Assembly (NCBI GenBank): GCA_037127255.1
Contig: JBANSL010000008.1
Span: 8,117,396-8,181,395 of the forward strand
Length of the DNA stretch: 64,000 nt
Direction: 5' to 3'
Source of the DNA: Persicaria tinctoria
Lineage: Eukaryota; Streptophyta; Magnoliopsida; Caryophyllales; Polygonaceae
The notes under the pieces were generated by a model. The model did not search any database. It was given only the letters and a program-made list of their open reading frames with translations, and was not told the DNA's origin. Shown here in pieces: positions 42,870-54,188 of the stretch (the stretch's first letter is position 1; every line of letters begins with the position of its first letter). A program made the position numbers and the translations under genes.

Positions 42870-44158
42870 CCAAACTACCCCGTTCTCGTTGAAATTGGTC
42901 TGTCTCGGTGTGATATGCGTTCACCGTCTCCTTTTTCCGAGGCGTCGATCTCCCAATTGGGGTTTTTGAAGACTCCTGCCTCGTCTATCCTTCTTATCCT
43001 GCTTTTGTGGCTTCTCTTGTACCCCCAAATGCTTCTTCCTATGTCATTTCGGACCAATCCCTCCCGGATTCGGTCTCGCGAGTCCCGATTTTAGGTATCC
43101 TGCTGCTCGTTAGCGCTCTCCTTGGTCGGCGGTGGGGTTGGGCTTGTCGGGGTCCGATGGCTCGTGTGGTGTCGTTTCGCGTGGGGGTTCGCTTTCCTGG
43201 GGTTCTTCCTCCGGGTTCGCTGCCGGTCACGGTGGTCGCCCCCGCTTGTTTCTTCGCCCACCTCCACTCCCGTCCTCCGGTGCCCACCATTGTCCACTGC
43301 TGTCCTTGGTCGTCGTCGTCGATTGGTTGGGCTACCTCCGATCCCGATCTGCTCTCTCGCCTTCCGCTTGTCCTTGGCATCCAAGGAAGGTGAAGGAGGA
43401 AAAGAAAAAAAAATAATAAAGAAAAAAAGTCTTCTGGCTTGCCGTGCAAGGTTGGGGAAGGAAAAAAAAACATTAATTATATCTAATGTGTTAATTTATA
43501 CTCCGTATATATTTATTTATATACTCCGTATAGATTTTCATGTTGATATAATTGAACAAAGGGGTGTGTGCATTTATATATTTTATATTTACTCAATCAC
43601 CTTAAAGGGTTTGATAAAATTCCCGAAAGGGTTTGACAAAATTCCCGAAAGGGATGGATAAATCCCGCAAGGGTTTGACTAAATTCTTGTAGGTGAAATC
43701 TTGTTGGCGTTTTGTTCGAGCAGCTTGCGGCTCTACTTCTGATGTTTCTTGGAGGTCTTCTGCTTGGTTGGGGGGCGTGGAGTTTGGAGTCGGGACTGGC
43801 TGGGGTCGAGGTGGTGCGCTCAGGGCGACTCCATATTCGGGATAGAGTTTCCTTGGAGTTCGTCTGCACTACCCACGGGAGATAAAGTCCTGTTGTACCG
43901 CTGGCCCGCGGTACCACTGTTCGGTGGTGCTTGGCTTCGTTCTTTGGCGGCTTCCTCAGCTTCTTGGGAGTTGGTCTTCTTGGGTCGTTTGGTTGTAAAG
44001 TTTATCTTCTGCTTGCTTCATTTCGCTTATTATTTGTATTTCTGTATTTTTAGATTGTATGTTTGACGGTTCGCCGTCTGCCGACTTTGTCGGCCTATCG
44101 ATGAGTCAGGCCTGTCTGACCATCGAATTTTTACCTAATCAAAAAAAAAAAAAAAACC
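42870..44158 (+). mobile_element. GC-rich non-LTR retroposon, copy 2
   Basis: GC-rich body from about 42880, small GGGTTTGAYAAAATTCCCG tandem units (43605-43695), and a 3' segment clearly related to 32280-32725. It shares TGGAGTCGGGA, TGTACCGCTG and a T-rich stretch, followed by GCCGACTTTGTCGGC and ACCTAATC plus an A-tail. The 5' boundary is not determined. No reverse transcriptase is encoded; the long open frames in the GC-rich body are not conserved with copy 1. Confidence 0.6.
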
Positions 44159-44205
44159 TTTTAAATTTGCATTAATCCAAACATACCCTTACACTAACAC
44201 AAATA

Positions 44206-44442
44206 CTCCCTCCGTTTCCTTTTAATTGACTTTTTACTATTCATGCACGTTTTTTAAGGTGTGAAAAACTATATGAAATAATAATTTTTTTAAATATTTT
44301 TTTCGACAATCTCATACTTATTGATGATAAGTATAATATTATTAAAAAAATATTTTTAAAATATTAATATTTAATATAGTTTTTATCGTTATAAAACTAC
44401 GTGCATGACTTGAAAAAGTCATTTAAAAGGAAACGGAGGGAG
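44206..44442. mobile_element. Stowaway-like MITE
   Basis: CTCCCTCCGTTTCCTTTTAA and AAAAGGAAACGGAGGGAG termini, TA on both sides, 237 bp, internal arms around TTCATGCACGT and ACGTGCATGA. Confidence 0.9.
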
Positions 44443-44979
44443 TATAAAATAAAAAAATCTAAAGGCACGAGTTTTGTCCAACCAAACCACCTGGATGGCT
44501 GGATTCGCATTTAAAACAAGCACTTCTGAAACAAGTCCACTGATCAGTCGCCCCCAGCTTACCTTCTTCGCTCGTTCTCTCTCTCCCCCACATCTGCTCT
44601 GTTGAACTTGTAAACACCCAAAGGAAAACCCTCCTCTCCTCCCGGTCAAGGGTCTCTTTCGTTCTCCGCTAGACGCTTTTTCTAGTTTTGCACTCACCCC
44701 CCCCCCCCCTAATTTCTTACAATCTCCCACATTTTGTGCACTTTACCCTCTTCCTTTCACCCCACCCAGACTCCGATGTTGCCGGATACCGATTCAAACC
44801 CCGCCAAGCTCTTCAATTTCAACCTCACACCACTCAGGCTCGGCTGATTTTGTCAATTGGGGTTTCCAATTTGCTGCTTTCGATTATAATTTTATGGGGT
44901 TTCCGCGCTGGATTTCTAGGTCGAAACCAGACCTGGATGTGTTAATTTGTCAATAGGGTTCAGAAATCGCTCGATCAGC
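44443..44979 (+). promoter_or_regulatory. promoter and 5' leader of the 44980 gene
   Basis: Contains CT-rich stretches (44560-44620), a C11 run (about 44698-44708) and no long frame. The MITE at 44206-44442 lies about 540 bp before the ATG. Confidence 0.4.
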
Positions 44980-46742
44980 ATGTCGTTTCAGCAAAGGAAA
45001 TCAATGCATCTGGATCTACCAGAGTTAGGGTATGGCTACTGTGTGGCTCAAATGGATGCCAAACCATTCTCAATTAGGTAATTAATTCACCACAGCTATT
45101 TTGATACTCTTCTAATTTTATTTTAAATGTGTGTTGTTTATACCTGTCATAATGTCATTCCATGATGTAATTGCTCTCTGAATTTAATCCTATTTTAGTT
45201 TGTAGCAATAGTTAGTATATAAATTAAGCTCAAAGAACTGAAAACTAGTTCATATTTAGCTCTTGTACTATTCAGCATTGACTTTGATATGAATAAATTG
45301 ACATTGCTGACACCTTGATACAGTATTAGATAAATTTGTCATTGATGTACATTATCAATTTATCATATCAAATGCATCTTATATATGATCATATGTTGCA
45401 TCTGTTTGTTGAAATGTGATATATTGATGATTAATGATGGTGTTATAGTTCAAGATAATTTTAAAGTTTTGTCTTTTTGATAACCAGTTCAGAGTATATA
45501 TCTGCGAACTGTTGCGCTCTGAATAAGTGATTCATAACGAATCAGATTGTGGGTTCTGCTTTTCATGAACCGGTATCCATGGAAACAATGGTATTTGATC
45601 AGTTTTCCTCCTCTGCAGCACACCATTCAAGCCCAGCCCTATTTTCGTAATTTGCAAATTTTGGGGTCAAATTTTGTCCATATATAGTTCACTTTCATCG
45701 TTTGTGCATCAATCTGACCCTTTCGTGTTGGATGATACGTGATCTGCACTCCATTCAATCATGATTTCATGTTGAAATAATGAAATTGGCTACATTTTCA
45801 GAGTCCTCAGCAAATTATATATTTTGTTCTGCAGGAATTATGTTTTAATGTCGCGTCAGAAGAATATCGAGCAAAGCTGGCCATTCCCGCAAAAGTACCT
45901 GAAACGGTGCCTTAATAATGGGATCGGCAACCTCCTCCCTCCCCTAGATTTGGCTCTGAATGAGAAAGAAGACTATGATTTTGGCGAAATCCCAGACGCT
46001 TCTTCACTTGAAGACAAAATTTGTCTTCTATGTGGGAAGCTTGGCCAGCTATCTCTTTCCTTTGACAGAGACCCTTTGGGTGGTAACGAACAACAGGCGT
46101 CGGTCAGATTAGATGCCCAGAGGCCCCAGATAATCACCGCTAATGTCAAGAGCTCTAAGGCACCGGATACTTTAAATAAGAATCTGTGCGACAAAAGGAA
46201 GAAAAGGAAGGGTAAACCAAAGAAGAAGTCATTAGCGGAAATCTTGGCAGTAGCAAAGCATTGCATTTTGGATGGTAACAACCGAATCTATGTATCAGGC
46301 TGTGGTTCATCCAAATCTCCAACGCAGAATGCAGATGAGCAAAGCAAGAGGAAAGTGAAAGCAAGATCTCCTGATCCAAAAGAAGTTTTTCCGAGGATTA
46401 AAAAGCCCCAAGGATGTGATGATTCTGTGACAGAAATAGGTCATTTCACCAAAAGAAGGTGTACTATGGGGATAATCGATTACAAGAATGACGGTTGCAA
46501 ACTGAAGTCGTGGAGCAGAAAAATGAATTCATGTAAGACAGCTGCTGAAACCGAGGTATGCATTCGTTCTCATTCTCACAATCTCTAGAAACAAATTAAG
46601 GCATATCCATATATATCATCGATGCTTCACTTTTTGCGATTCATCTCTATTTCAGAAGAAGCCAGGAGGATGCAAAAGAAAGGCCCGAGAAACGTATGTT
46701 TCTGTAACAGCAGTGAAGCTGCAGGACCACCATGCTTACTGA
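44980..46742 (+). CDS. basic, probably nuclear plant protein with SIRNYV/WPF motif
   Basis: Three exons, 44980-45077, 45835-46555 and 46656-46742, with GT/AG introns and continuous phase, give 301 residues. Residues about 29-60 (PFSIRNYVLMSRQKNIEQSW then PFPQKYLKRCLNNGIGNLLP) resemble the N-terminal motif of plant proteins such as EMBRYONIC FLOWER 1 and related uncharacterised or HAPLESS 8-type proteins. A Cys pair CLLCGK lies near residue 96. A strong nuclear-localisation-like cluster (KRKKRKGKPKKKS) is at about residue 155, and the C-terminal half is Lys/Ser-rich. I cannot name it with confidence, and EMF1 itself is much longer. It is possibly involved in chromatin or transcription control, but this is inference. 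Confidence 0.7.
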
Positions 46743-46984
46743 GGAACGACATCCGAAAACAAACAGTAGTACGTGGTGCAGCAACTGGCAAGCTATATAT
46801 GGATGCATTTGAGCAACCAATTCTCTCATCTAATTGTATGTAGCTGCATTGACATATGCAGCCATGGATTGAAGTTTAATTTGACCTTAGTGTTTGAAGG
46901 TGTGGAATTGTGTCTTATTTGTCTTGCAATATCTGCAGACATAAGTCAGTAAAGAGCTTACAACAACATCAACCCAGCATATCC

Positions 46985-47200
46985 CGTCGGAGCGGGAAAG
47001 TGAATTGGTAAATGAGGAGCAGTCATTTCGGGGTTCGAACGGGGACCTATGGTACTACCCACGAGTCATTTCCGATGAGAGGAAAACTTTATCCCAATTT
47101 AAAGTACACAACGCCCTCCTCTTTCGGCGGGGAACAATAAAATACAAAAACCAATCGCCACTTGCTCTTTCCCGCTGTAAATTAAAAATAATCATAAACC
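46985..47200 (+). mobile_element. tRNA-derived SINE, copy 1
   Basis: A box B-like palindromic GGGGTTCGAACGGGG (about 47028) is preceded by GAATTGGTAAATGAGGAGCA. The stretch 47002-47080 matches the reverse complement of the interrupted copy at 57945-59165. It contains an A-rich 3' part. It lies about 240 bp downstream of the 46742 stop codon. Confidence 0.6.
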
Positions 47201-47209
47201 CTATAGTTT

Positions 47210-48012
47210 AAAATGACTTTGTATTAAGTTGGTGGCTTTGGCTAGACACAGCCTGACAAAGGGTATTTGACATCTTAATAGCTTATAGAGTTATAGGTTC
47301 AAGAAAGGGAGATTGACTCACTGACTCATGAGTCATGGATCTGAAATTGCCCATTGAAGGTGATGCATCAGTTCAAACAAATAACTAAAAATTAAAATTT
47401 GGATAGACTAGATAGACTAATTTTTTTCTTATATACATCATTTTTATTAACAAAACACTTAATTTAAAAAATGGAGTGGGCTGGAGTAGATCTCAGCCCG
47501 CACCTGCATGAGTTCAAGAGTAATGCAGATCTGCATATTGGAATAAATCCTAGTCCTCTTGTAAGAGAGGATTTCTATCGACACCTCAATGGGGTCGGCA
47601 GTGTGTCATGTACGTACCGTGATTTGTGAGGTTAGGCCGCGACTGACTGTGGGTTACGTTGCTTGCAAAGTAGTCGATGAAGCTTTGTCTTTTCTCTTGC
47701 TTTGCGAGGGAGGTTGTATACGAGGTCTAGAATACGGAAACTAGGAATGCATATATGTCTAGAGTGCCCATTGTGTGAAATTGAGGAGGAGATTGAGTCT
47801 ACTCCTACCTTTGGTTTGATTGAGTTTATGTTAAGGAGGTGATGGGATATTAGATATATATCCCTCACGCAGTTGGGTGGGTATAGAGAGAAGGAAAGTG
47901 GACCTTAGAGATTGGATGGAGAGTCGGAGACATGGAGTTTGTTAGTGGAGACAATGGCATGAACAATGTTAAATTCCAATGTAAGCTTCTAGTTTTTGTT
48001 ACACTTGTATAT
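47210..48012. other. intergenic, nothing recognised
   Basis: Mixed-composition DNA without a coding frame, clear terminal repeats or RNA signature. Confidence 0.4.
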
Positions 48013-48020
48013 GTTACATG

Positions 48021-48969
48021 CTATGTAGCACGGAAACGGAAACGGACACATGACACGGACACGGGAAGACACGGGGAAACGACAATTTCAAAAAAACATA
48101 GGATACGGACACGGCAAAGATATATGATATATATATCATTTTAAAGGTCTTGCAAAGATGTATACATTTTTACTAATAAGAGCCACCTAGATGTTAAGAC
48201 CAATGAGATATAAATAAATAATTATATAACATTTCAAATCAAAATATATACAAATAAACATTGCTAAGTCTAAAAATATATCAAAGTATAGAGAGGAGGT
48301 GGTCCATCATCATGTCTTGTTACCCCCCTCCCACTGTTCTGCCAACTATATCAAGTTATCAACATAATCCCAAAGTGGTCCACTCCATCTCCACCTTCTG
48401 TTTCAAAGAAACACCCTCTCTGCTACCTTCATTAGTTTGTGAGCCTGAACCATCATCAATTTCTAGATCCTACACATAAATCTCATATAAATTGAAATCA
48501 AACATCACTCAATCAAAGTAACCTTAAATCTGAAAATAAATCAAGGTATAGAGAGGGAGTGAGATAGGGAGAGAAGAGTTGAAGGAAGATTGACAGAAAC
48601 GACACTCGTTTGTGTTCAAAAAGCCCGGCGATCGACGGTGGCTGGTGCAGATCGAAGAACGGCGGTGGCTAGTGTAGAACAACGCTCGACGGTGGCTAGT
48701 GCAAAAGGACGCTCAAGAAGAAAAGGGCAAAGGTTGGTAGCTGAGTTTGCTTTTTTATTTTTTATTTTAATTATGAACCGGGTTTTTTTTCATTCCAAAC
48801 CGTGTCCATTATTTGTGAACCGTGTCCAAGGCGTTTCCATCGCGTTTCCATACGTGTCCGAAATTTGACCGTTTCTTGACCGTGTCCAGGCGTTTCCGAG
48901 GTGTTTCGTGTCATGTCCGTGTTTCCGACACGACACTATGCCCTACCTAGGCATTTCCGTGCTACATAG
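48021..48969. mobile_element. hAT-type element, 949 bp
   Basis: Perfect 13-bp inverted termini CTATGTAGCACGG and CCGTGCTACATAG, flanked by the 8-bp duplication GTTACATG (48013-48020, 48970-48977). Both subterminal regions carry ACACGG/CCGTGT-type repeats. The centre has short CGGTGGCTAGTG-like tandem units (48640-48710). No transposase. Confidence 0.9.
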
Positions 48970-48977
48970 GTTACATG

Positions 48978-49504
48978 GAGATTGCCCCGGTAGGATAGGG
49001 CTTAAATAAGACTATAAAGATTCAGGGATATAATCGTCATTTATGAGGTAAATCTTAATCGAACTTGATTTTCACCATTAAATAGAGGAATAGCCTCCGC
49101 TGGAAGGGAGGAGAAAAAACTTTGACTTCAGCGTCGGAGGGTATTCTGAGAGAGATAAGTCCCATCCGACCTCTTTCTTCATGATTTGCAGGATTTAGAT
49201 TGAGGTTGAGAGTAAGTGTAACATGAACTATTATTTGCTTTAAAATTTGTTATTAGGGGCGTGTTTGGCAACGGAATGAGGTAGGTTGAGCAACTGTGTG
49301 GCCTTCCTTGAAAAATGTGTATGAAATGGCCTCACATGAATGAATAAGGAGAGAATCAAACATCAACCACTCCATTTCCTAATGATTTTTTCAAACTCTA
49401 TTTGATTGTGTTAATGATGATTAGATAGCCTTCTTCAACTTCAATCGATTTTTTTTTAACAAGTCAAGGAATGGAAATATAAGTATATGTCATTTTCTGT
49501 ATTA
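48978..49504. other. intergenic, nothing recognised
   Basis: No coding signal. GGGGCGTGTTTGGCAACG at 49256 resembles words found at MITE borders, but no partner end was found. Confidence 0.35.
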
Positions 49505-49709
49505 CTCCCTCCATCTCAAAATATATATGGTTTGACTTAATTATTGACACGCTTTTTAAGAAACTAAATTTTTTATAAAACATCTTTTTTATTGTTTTAA
49601 AAAATACTATTATACTTATTAATATTATTTTTAAAAATTAATATTTAAAAAAAAACTAACTCATTAAAAATATATTTAAAAGTCAAACGACCTATATTTT
49701 GAAACGGAG
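49505..49709. mobile_element. Stowaway-like MITE
   Basis: CTCCCTCCATCTCAAAATAT and TATATTTTGAAACGGAG termini, flanked by TA, about 205 bp, AT-rich palindromic interior. Confidence 0.85.
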
Positions 49710-49871
49710 TAATATTTTATGGTGCATTTGGATTACATAATATATTAATTATAATATAATTATTTTATCTTAATGTACATGGATATTTAGTCTTACAGTT
49801 AAAAATCTCATAAACACCGAGATAAAATAGTGATTTAACCAAACAATCCCATCAAATAATGTAAAATACTA

Positions 49872-50315
49872 CTCCCTCCGTTTGGAAATATAAGTTCATT
49901 GACTTTTTGGCATGTTTTTTAAGGTGTTAAAAACTACTCCATCCGTTTCAAAATAAGAGTCATTTGTCTTTTTCTGCACGCTTTTTGAGGAGATAAAAAC
50001 ACTATAAAATATTATATTTTTGATCAATTTTTTTTAATAATTTCATACTTAGTATTCATAAGTATAAACTTATCGAAAAAAATTCATTAAAAATTAATAT
50101 TTTATATAATTTTTATCTCATAAAAATACGTGTAAAAAAGTCAAACGACTTTTATTTTGAAACGGAGGGAGAATAATATATTTTTAATTAATTATTTTAC
50201 ATAGTCTTATATATATTAATAATAAGTATATAATTATGTAAAAAAATATTATTTTATATAGTTTTTAACTCATTAAAAAACGTATAAAAAAATCAATGGA
50301 CTTATATTTTCAAAT
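49872..50315. mobile_element. Stowaway-like MITE containing another MITE
   Basis: The left end CTCCCTCCGTTTGGAAATAT and the arm GTTCATTGACTTTTTGGC pair with CAATGGACTTATATTTTC near 50295-50315. The element is interrupted at 49937 by a second MITE. The right terminus is eroded. Confidence 0.75.
49937..50172. mobile_element. nested Stowaway-like MITE
   Basis: CTCCATCCGTTTCAAAATAA and TTATTTTGAAACGGAGGGAG termini. It sits in the arm of the MITE at 49872-50315. Confidence 0.85.
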
Positions 50316-50774
50316 AATTGTTACTCCATTTTTTTATTTTTTTTACGCAAATAATTGTTACTCCATAGTTTGCACAAAAGTCCGTGACATTTCTCTTTAA
50401 AAAAGGGTGTCACTATATACACCGCAAATCCGGATTAAGGATTTGCACGTCCTTAAGGACGTGCAAGTCCCCAAACTTGCACGTCCTTAACAACGTGCAA
50501 GCACGTCATTAAGGACGTGCAATACTTGCACGTTGTTAAGGACGTGCAAACCCTAGTTAGGGTTTTGCGTTTAGAGTTTAGGGTTTAGGGTTAGGGTTTA
50601 GGTTTTCCGACGGTTTTGTAATGTTAATTGATGAAATTGAAGTGTTTAGCTAGTGGATTTGAAGGATTTAGGGTCAAATTAAACAGAACACAAGAATTGT
50701 TAAGGTTTTCATTCGGATAATATGCGAATAACGTTACAAGGAACGGAAAAAAAGGTTTACATTCATAATTTTAA

Positions 50775-51823
50775 GGCGAAAATGCATAAAACCACCCTTT
50801 ATTCAGCTTTGTTTGCAATTAACCACCCATTATTCAAAAAATTTCACTTAACCACCCTTTATTTATCTTTGTTTGCAATTAACCACCCCTTATTCAAAAA
50901 ATTTCACTTAACCACCCCTTATAACAAATTGTTTGCAAGTAACCACCCATCCTCCCATTTTTCTTTAAAAAAACCGGGTAATTTTTCGGGTCATCTGGGT
51001 TTAGACCCGGTGCCCCGATTGACCCAATTGATCCGGTGAACCGATTAACCCGATTGATTTATAATTATATATGATTAATTTTTTTTTATGGAGATTCCAA
51101 TTTATTACATTTTATAATTACAATAACTTGATCTTTCATTTTCAAATCAACTTTTATATTTATTTGTATTGTATAATACTCTCTCCGATCGATAATATTT
51201 GATTTTTAAGAAGATAAAAACATTAAAATATTAAAACACTTATATGCTTAATACTAATTGCATGAAATTATTTATTTTTAAAAAATTATTTAAAATTTTG
51301 ATATTTTAGATATTTTTTATTTTCTTAAAAATTACAAGAAATAGTAAAAATCAAATATTTTAGATCAAATATAGTATATAATTACAAGCGCTAGAACTTA
51401 AGAACCACGTCTTTAATTTTAGCATTTTAAAATTATCACAAAATTACCAAATCGTGATTTTTTTAATTTAAAAAATAGAAATTGACAAACCCGAAATCGA
51501 CCCGATTTGACCCGAAATCGTGCCAAACTCGAGTTCAAGTCAACTCGGATCTACACGAGACCCGTTTTACACGAAACTCGAAAGGACCAAATTTGGGGGC
51601 ATTTTCGTCTTTTACTTTTAAGTTGAATTTAAAGAAAAATGGGAGGATGGGTGGTTACTTGCAAACAATTTGTTATAAGGGGTGGTTAAGTGAAAACTTT
51701 TGAATAAGGGGTGGTTAATTGCAAACAAAGGTGAATAAAGGGTGGTTAAGTGAAATTTTTTGAATAAGGGGTGGTTAATTGCAAACAAAGATGAATAAAG
51801 GGTGGTTTTATGCATTTTTTTCC
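50775..51823. mobile_element. MULE-type fold-back element with AACCACCC subterminal repeats, copy B
   Basis: Termini GGCGAAAATGCATAAAACCA and TGGTTTTATGCATTTTTTTC, flanked by the 9-bp duplication TAATTTTAA (50766-50774 and 51824-51832). Each arm has three tandem units built on TTTGCAATTAACCACCC. The interior (GACCCG repeats, TGGAGATTCCAATTTATTAC) matches copy A at 35617-36886. Confidence 0.9.
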
Positions 51824-52599
51824 TAATTTTAATAAAGTTGTGGAATACAATCTAGGAGTCGCCCGGTGGTGGAACTTCAGCAGCGGCAGCTCCACCGTAG
51901 GATCTCTCCACACCTGGTACGCACGGTGATGCCTGTAAGACACAAGCAGCTCTCCCGGCGGCAACAAAGGGTCAACCTGCACAGCCGGTGCGGCAGCCTG
52001 CGCAGGGATGGGCTCGGGCTCAACCTGTGGGCCCCCCTGGCCCTGAGCCTGCCCCTCCTGACCGTCGTCAGCCTCCTGAACGACGTCAGGGATCACATCA
52101 TCTGCAGACCCCAAGGAGATCGCCGCTGGTGTGACGGAGGTCGAAGGCTCGGTTGTAGAAGCCTCTGGCACGGCTGAAGTAGAAGCCTCTGGCACGACTG
52201 AAGTAGAAGCCTCCGGCGGCACGGCTGAAGCATAAGTCTCCAGAACGACTGAAGAAGATGCCTCCGGGATGGTGGGTGGAACACGAGTAGGAGGTCTACC
52301 CATGTCGGCCCGTCGCCCAGAGACTACGTCCGTGATGCAGCTACTCAAAACCTCAGGGGGCTCTAAAGAAGGTTGCAACCCCATCATCGCATCGCGAGAA
52401 GGATCCCAACCTGGCATACCCGACCAGAAGGTGTCGTTCTCGTCGGCCGGGGGGGTCCCCATCGACTGCTGGAACCGCTCTGCAGACGCGAGCAGATCGT
52501 CGACTGTGGATGGAATCTGGCTGACCGCTGCCCGGTCGGCGAATGTAACAGGCCGGAGGGTACCGTCCCCCCTCACGAGTCTCCCTGCCTGTTATTATG

Positions 52600-53120
52600 A
52601 AATGTATTTTATTATAATTTAATATATTTTAATATATTTTAATGATTTTATTTTCTTTCAATTTAAATTTATTTCTATGTATTTTATTATATTTTAATGT
52701 TTTTATTTTCTTTCAATTTCAATTTATTTTTATGTATTTTATTATAATTTATTATAGTTTAATGTTTTTATTTTCTTTAAATTTAAATTTATTTCTATTT
52801 ATTTTATTATATTTTAATGTTTTTATTTTCTTTCAATTTCAATTTATTTTTATGTATTTTATTATAATTTATTATATTTTAATGTTTTTATTTTCTGTAA
52901 ATTTTAAATTAATTTCTATGTATTTTATTATATTTTAATGTTTTTTATTTTCTTTCAATTTCAATTTATTTTTATGTATTTTATTATAATTTATTATATT
53001 TTAATGTTTTTATTTTCTTTAAATTTAAATTTATTTCTATGTATTTTATTATATTTTAATGTTTTTATTGTCTTGCAATTAGAATTTATTTTATTAAATT
53101 TTAATATTTTTAATTTAATT
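52600..53120 (+). repeat. AT-rich tandem repeat, about 120-bp higher-order unit
   Basis: Alternating variants of ATTTTCTTTCAATTTCAATT and ATTTTCTTTAAATTTAAATT, each followed by TATGTATTTTATTATA-type DNA. They recur about every 120-125 bp for roughly four units. It lies in the putative intron of the transposon-borne gene and generates spurious Phe/Leu/Ile-rich frames. Confidence 0.85.
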
Positions 53121-53495
53121 TAATTTAATTTATTTTAATGTCTTTTAATATATTGTAATAAGTTTTAATATCTTGTAATATATATTAATCGTTTTTTTTG
53201 TTTTTCCATTAAAACTATCAAAATATATAAACTATATACTATCTTTCAAACTATATACTAAAACTATATAATATATCAAATTATATAGTATCTATCAAAC
53301 TATATACTAAACTAATTATTTATATTATATATTAAAATCTAAACTATAATATAAAACTATAAAAATAAATCAAAAAAAATGAAAAAATCAAAAAACATAC
53401 CGGTGGGGTCGGGACCGGCGAAACTTCAATAGTCCGCCGCTTCCGCGGCGGTTCCGCCTCCGCCACAACGCCGCCATTACCACCACCGTCACCAC

Positions 53496-54188
53496 TAGAC
53501 CTGAGCAACCATGGGCCAACCCGCTCGGCAAAATATGCGGGCTTGGGCAGAGCAGTTGGCCCAAGCGGGCCGACGGGCCCGACCCGGTAGGCCGGGTTTG
53601 GGCAGAGGGTGAAGCCCAAGTGGGCCGACGAGCCCGGCCCGGTTTTATAATAATATTATATATAATTATAATTATATAAATTATATAGAGTATTGTAAAA
53701 ATATATACATAATTTTTATAATTTAGAACTATATTACCGGTGTCATACTAGTGCTCAGTGCTAACTATTCCCAATCATAAACGCTCTCATCTTTAAAATC
53801 AAATCCAATTATGAAATAAAAACCCTAAATGCTCTCTCTCGCATAGCCCGAGTGCCGCTTGAAAGTATTGCTACAAGTATTGGTACACTATAACATTGAT
53901 TTGCATTTGTTAGTAAGCTAATATTGTCCAAATTTGCCTCGCATTTCAAAGTATTTATACAATGTTGTAATTTGCCACTTTTTTTAGTTCGATTTCAAAC
54001 AGAAAACGAATTTGAAATGCTAGGCCCGCTTGGCCCGGTGGGCGGCCCGGCCCGGCAAAGAGGGCGGGCTTGGGCAAGGGATTAGGCCCAAATACCAGGC
54101 CTGGCCCAAGCCCGGCCCGGTGCAATGGGCTGGAATTTTGGCCGAGGCCCGGCCCAAGCCCGCCCGGCCCGGCCCATGCTCAGGTCTA
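53496..54188. mobile_element. hAT-type element, 693 bp
   Basis: Perfect inverted termini TAGACCTGAGCA and TGCTCAGGTCTA, flanked by the 8-bp duplication GTCACCAC (53488-53495, 54189-54196). Subterminal GGCCCG/CGGGCC repeats are abundant on both sides. No coding capacity. Confidence 0.92.

Noticed and set aside
43007..43661. Long overlapping frames on both strands
   Set aside because: GC-rich retroposon body; the frames are not shared with the related copy at 31718-32725.
44698..44708. C11 homopolymer as a regulatory element
   Set aside because: A lone homopolymer in a leader region is not evidence of function and may be length-variable or a sequencing artefact.
50570..50606. Interstitial telomere (TTTAGGG-like words)
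   Set aside because: Only a few irregular units next to the transposon subterminal palindromes; probably part of the element, not telomere-derived.
52642..53123. Hydrophobic membrane-protein-like frames rich in Phe, Leu and Ile
   Set aside because: They are translations of the AT-rich tandem repeat.
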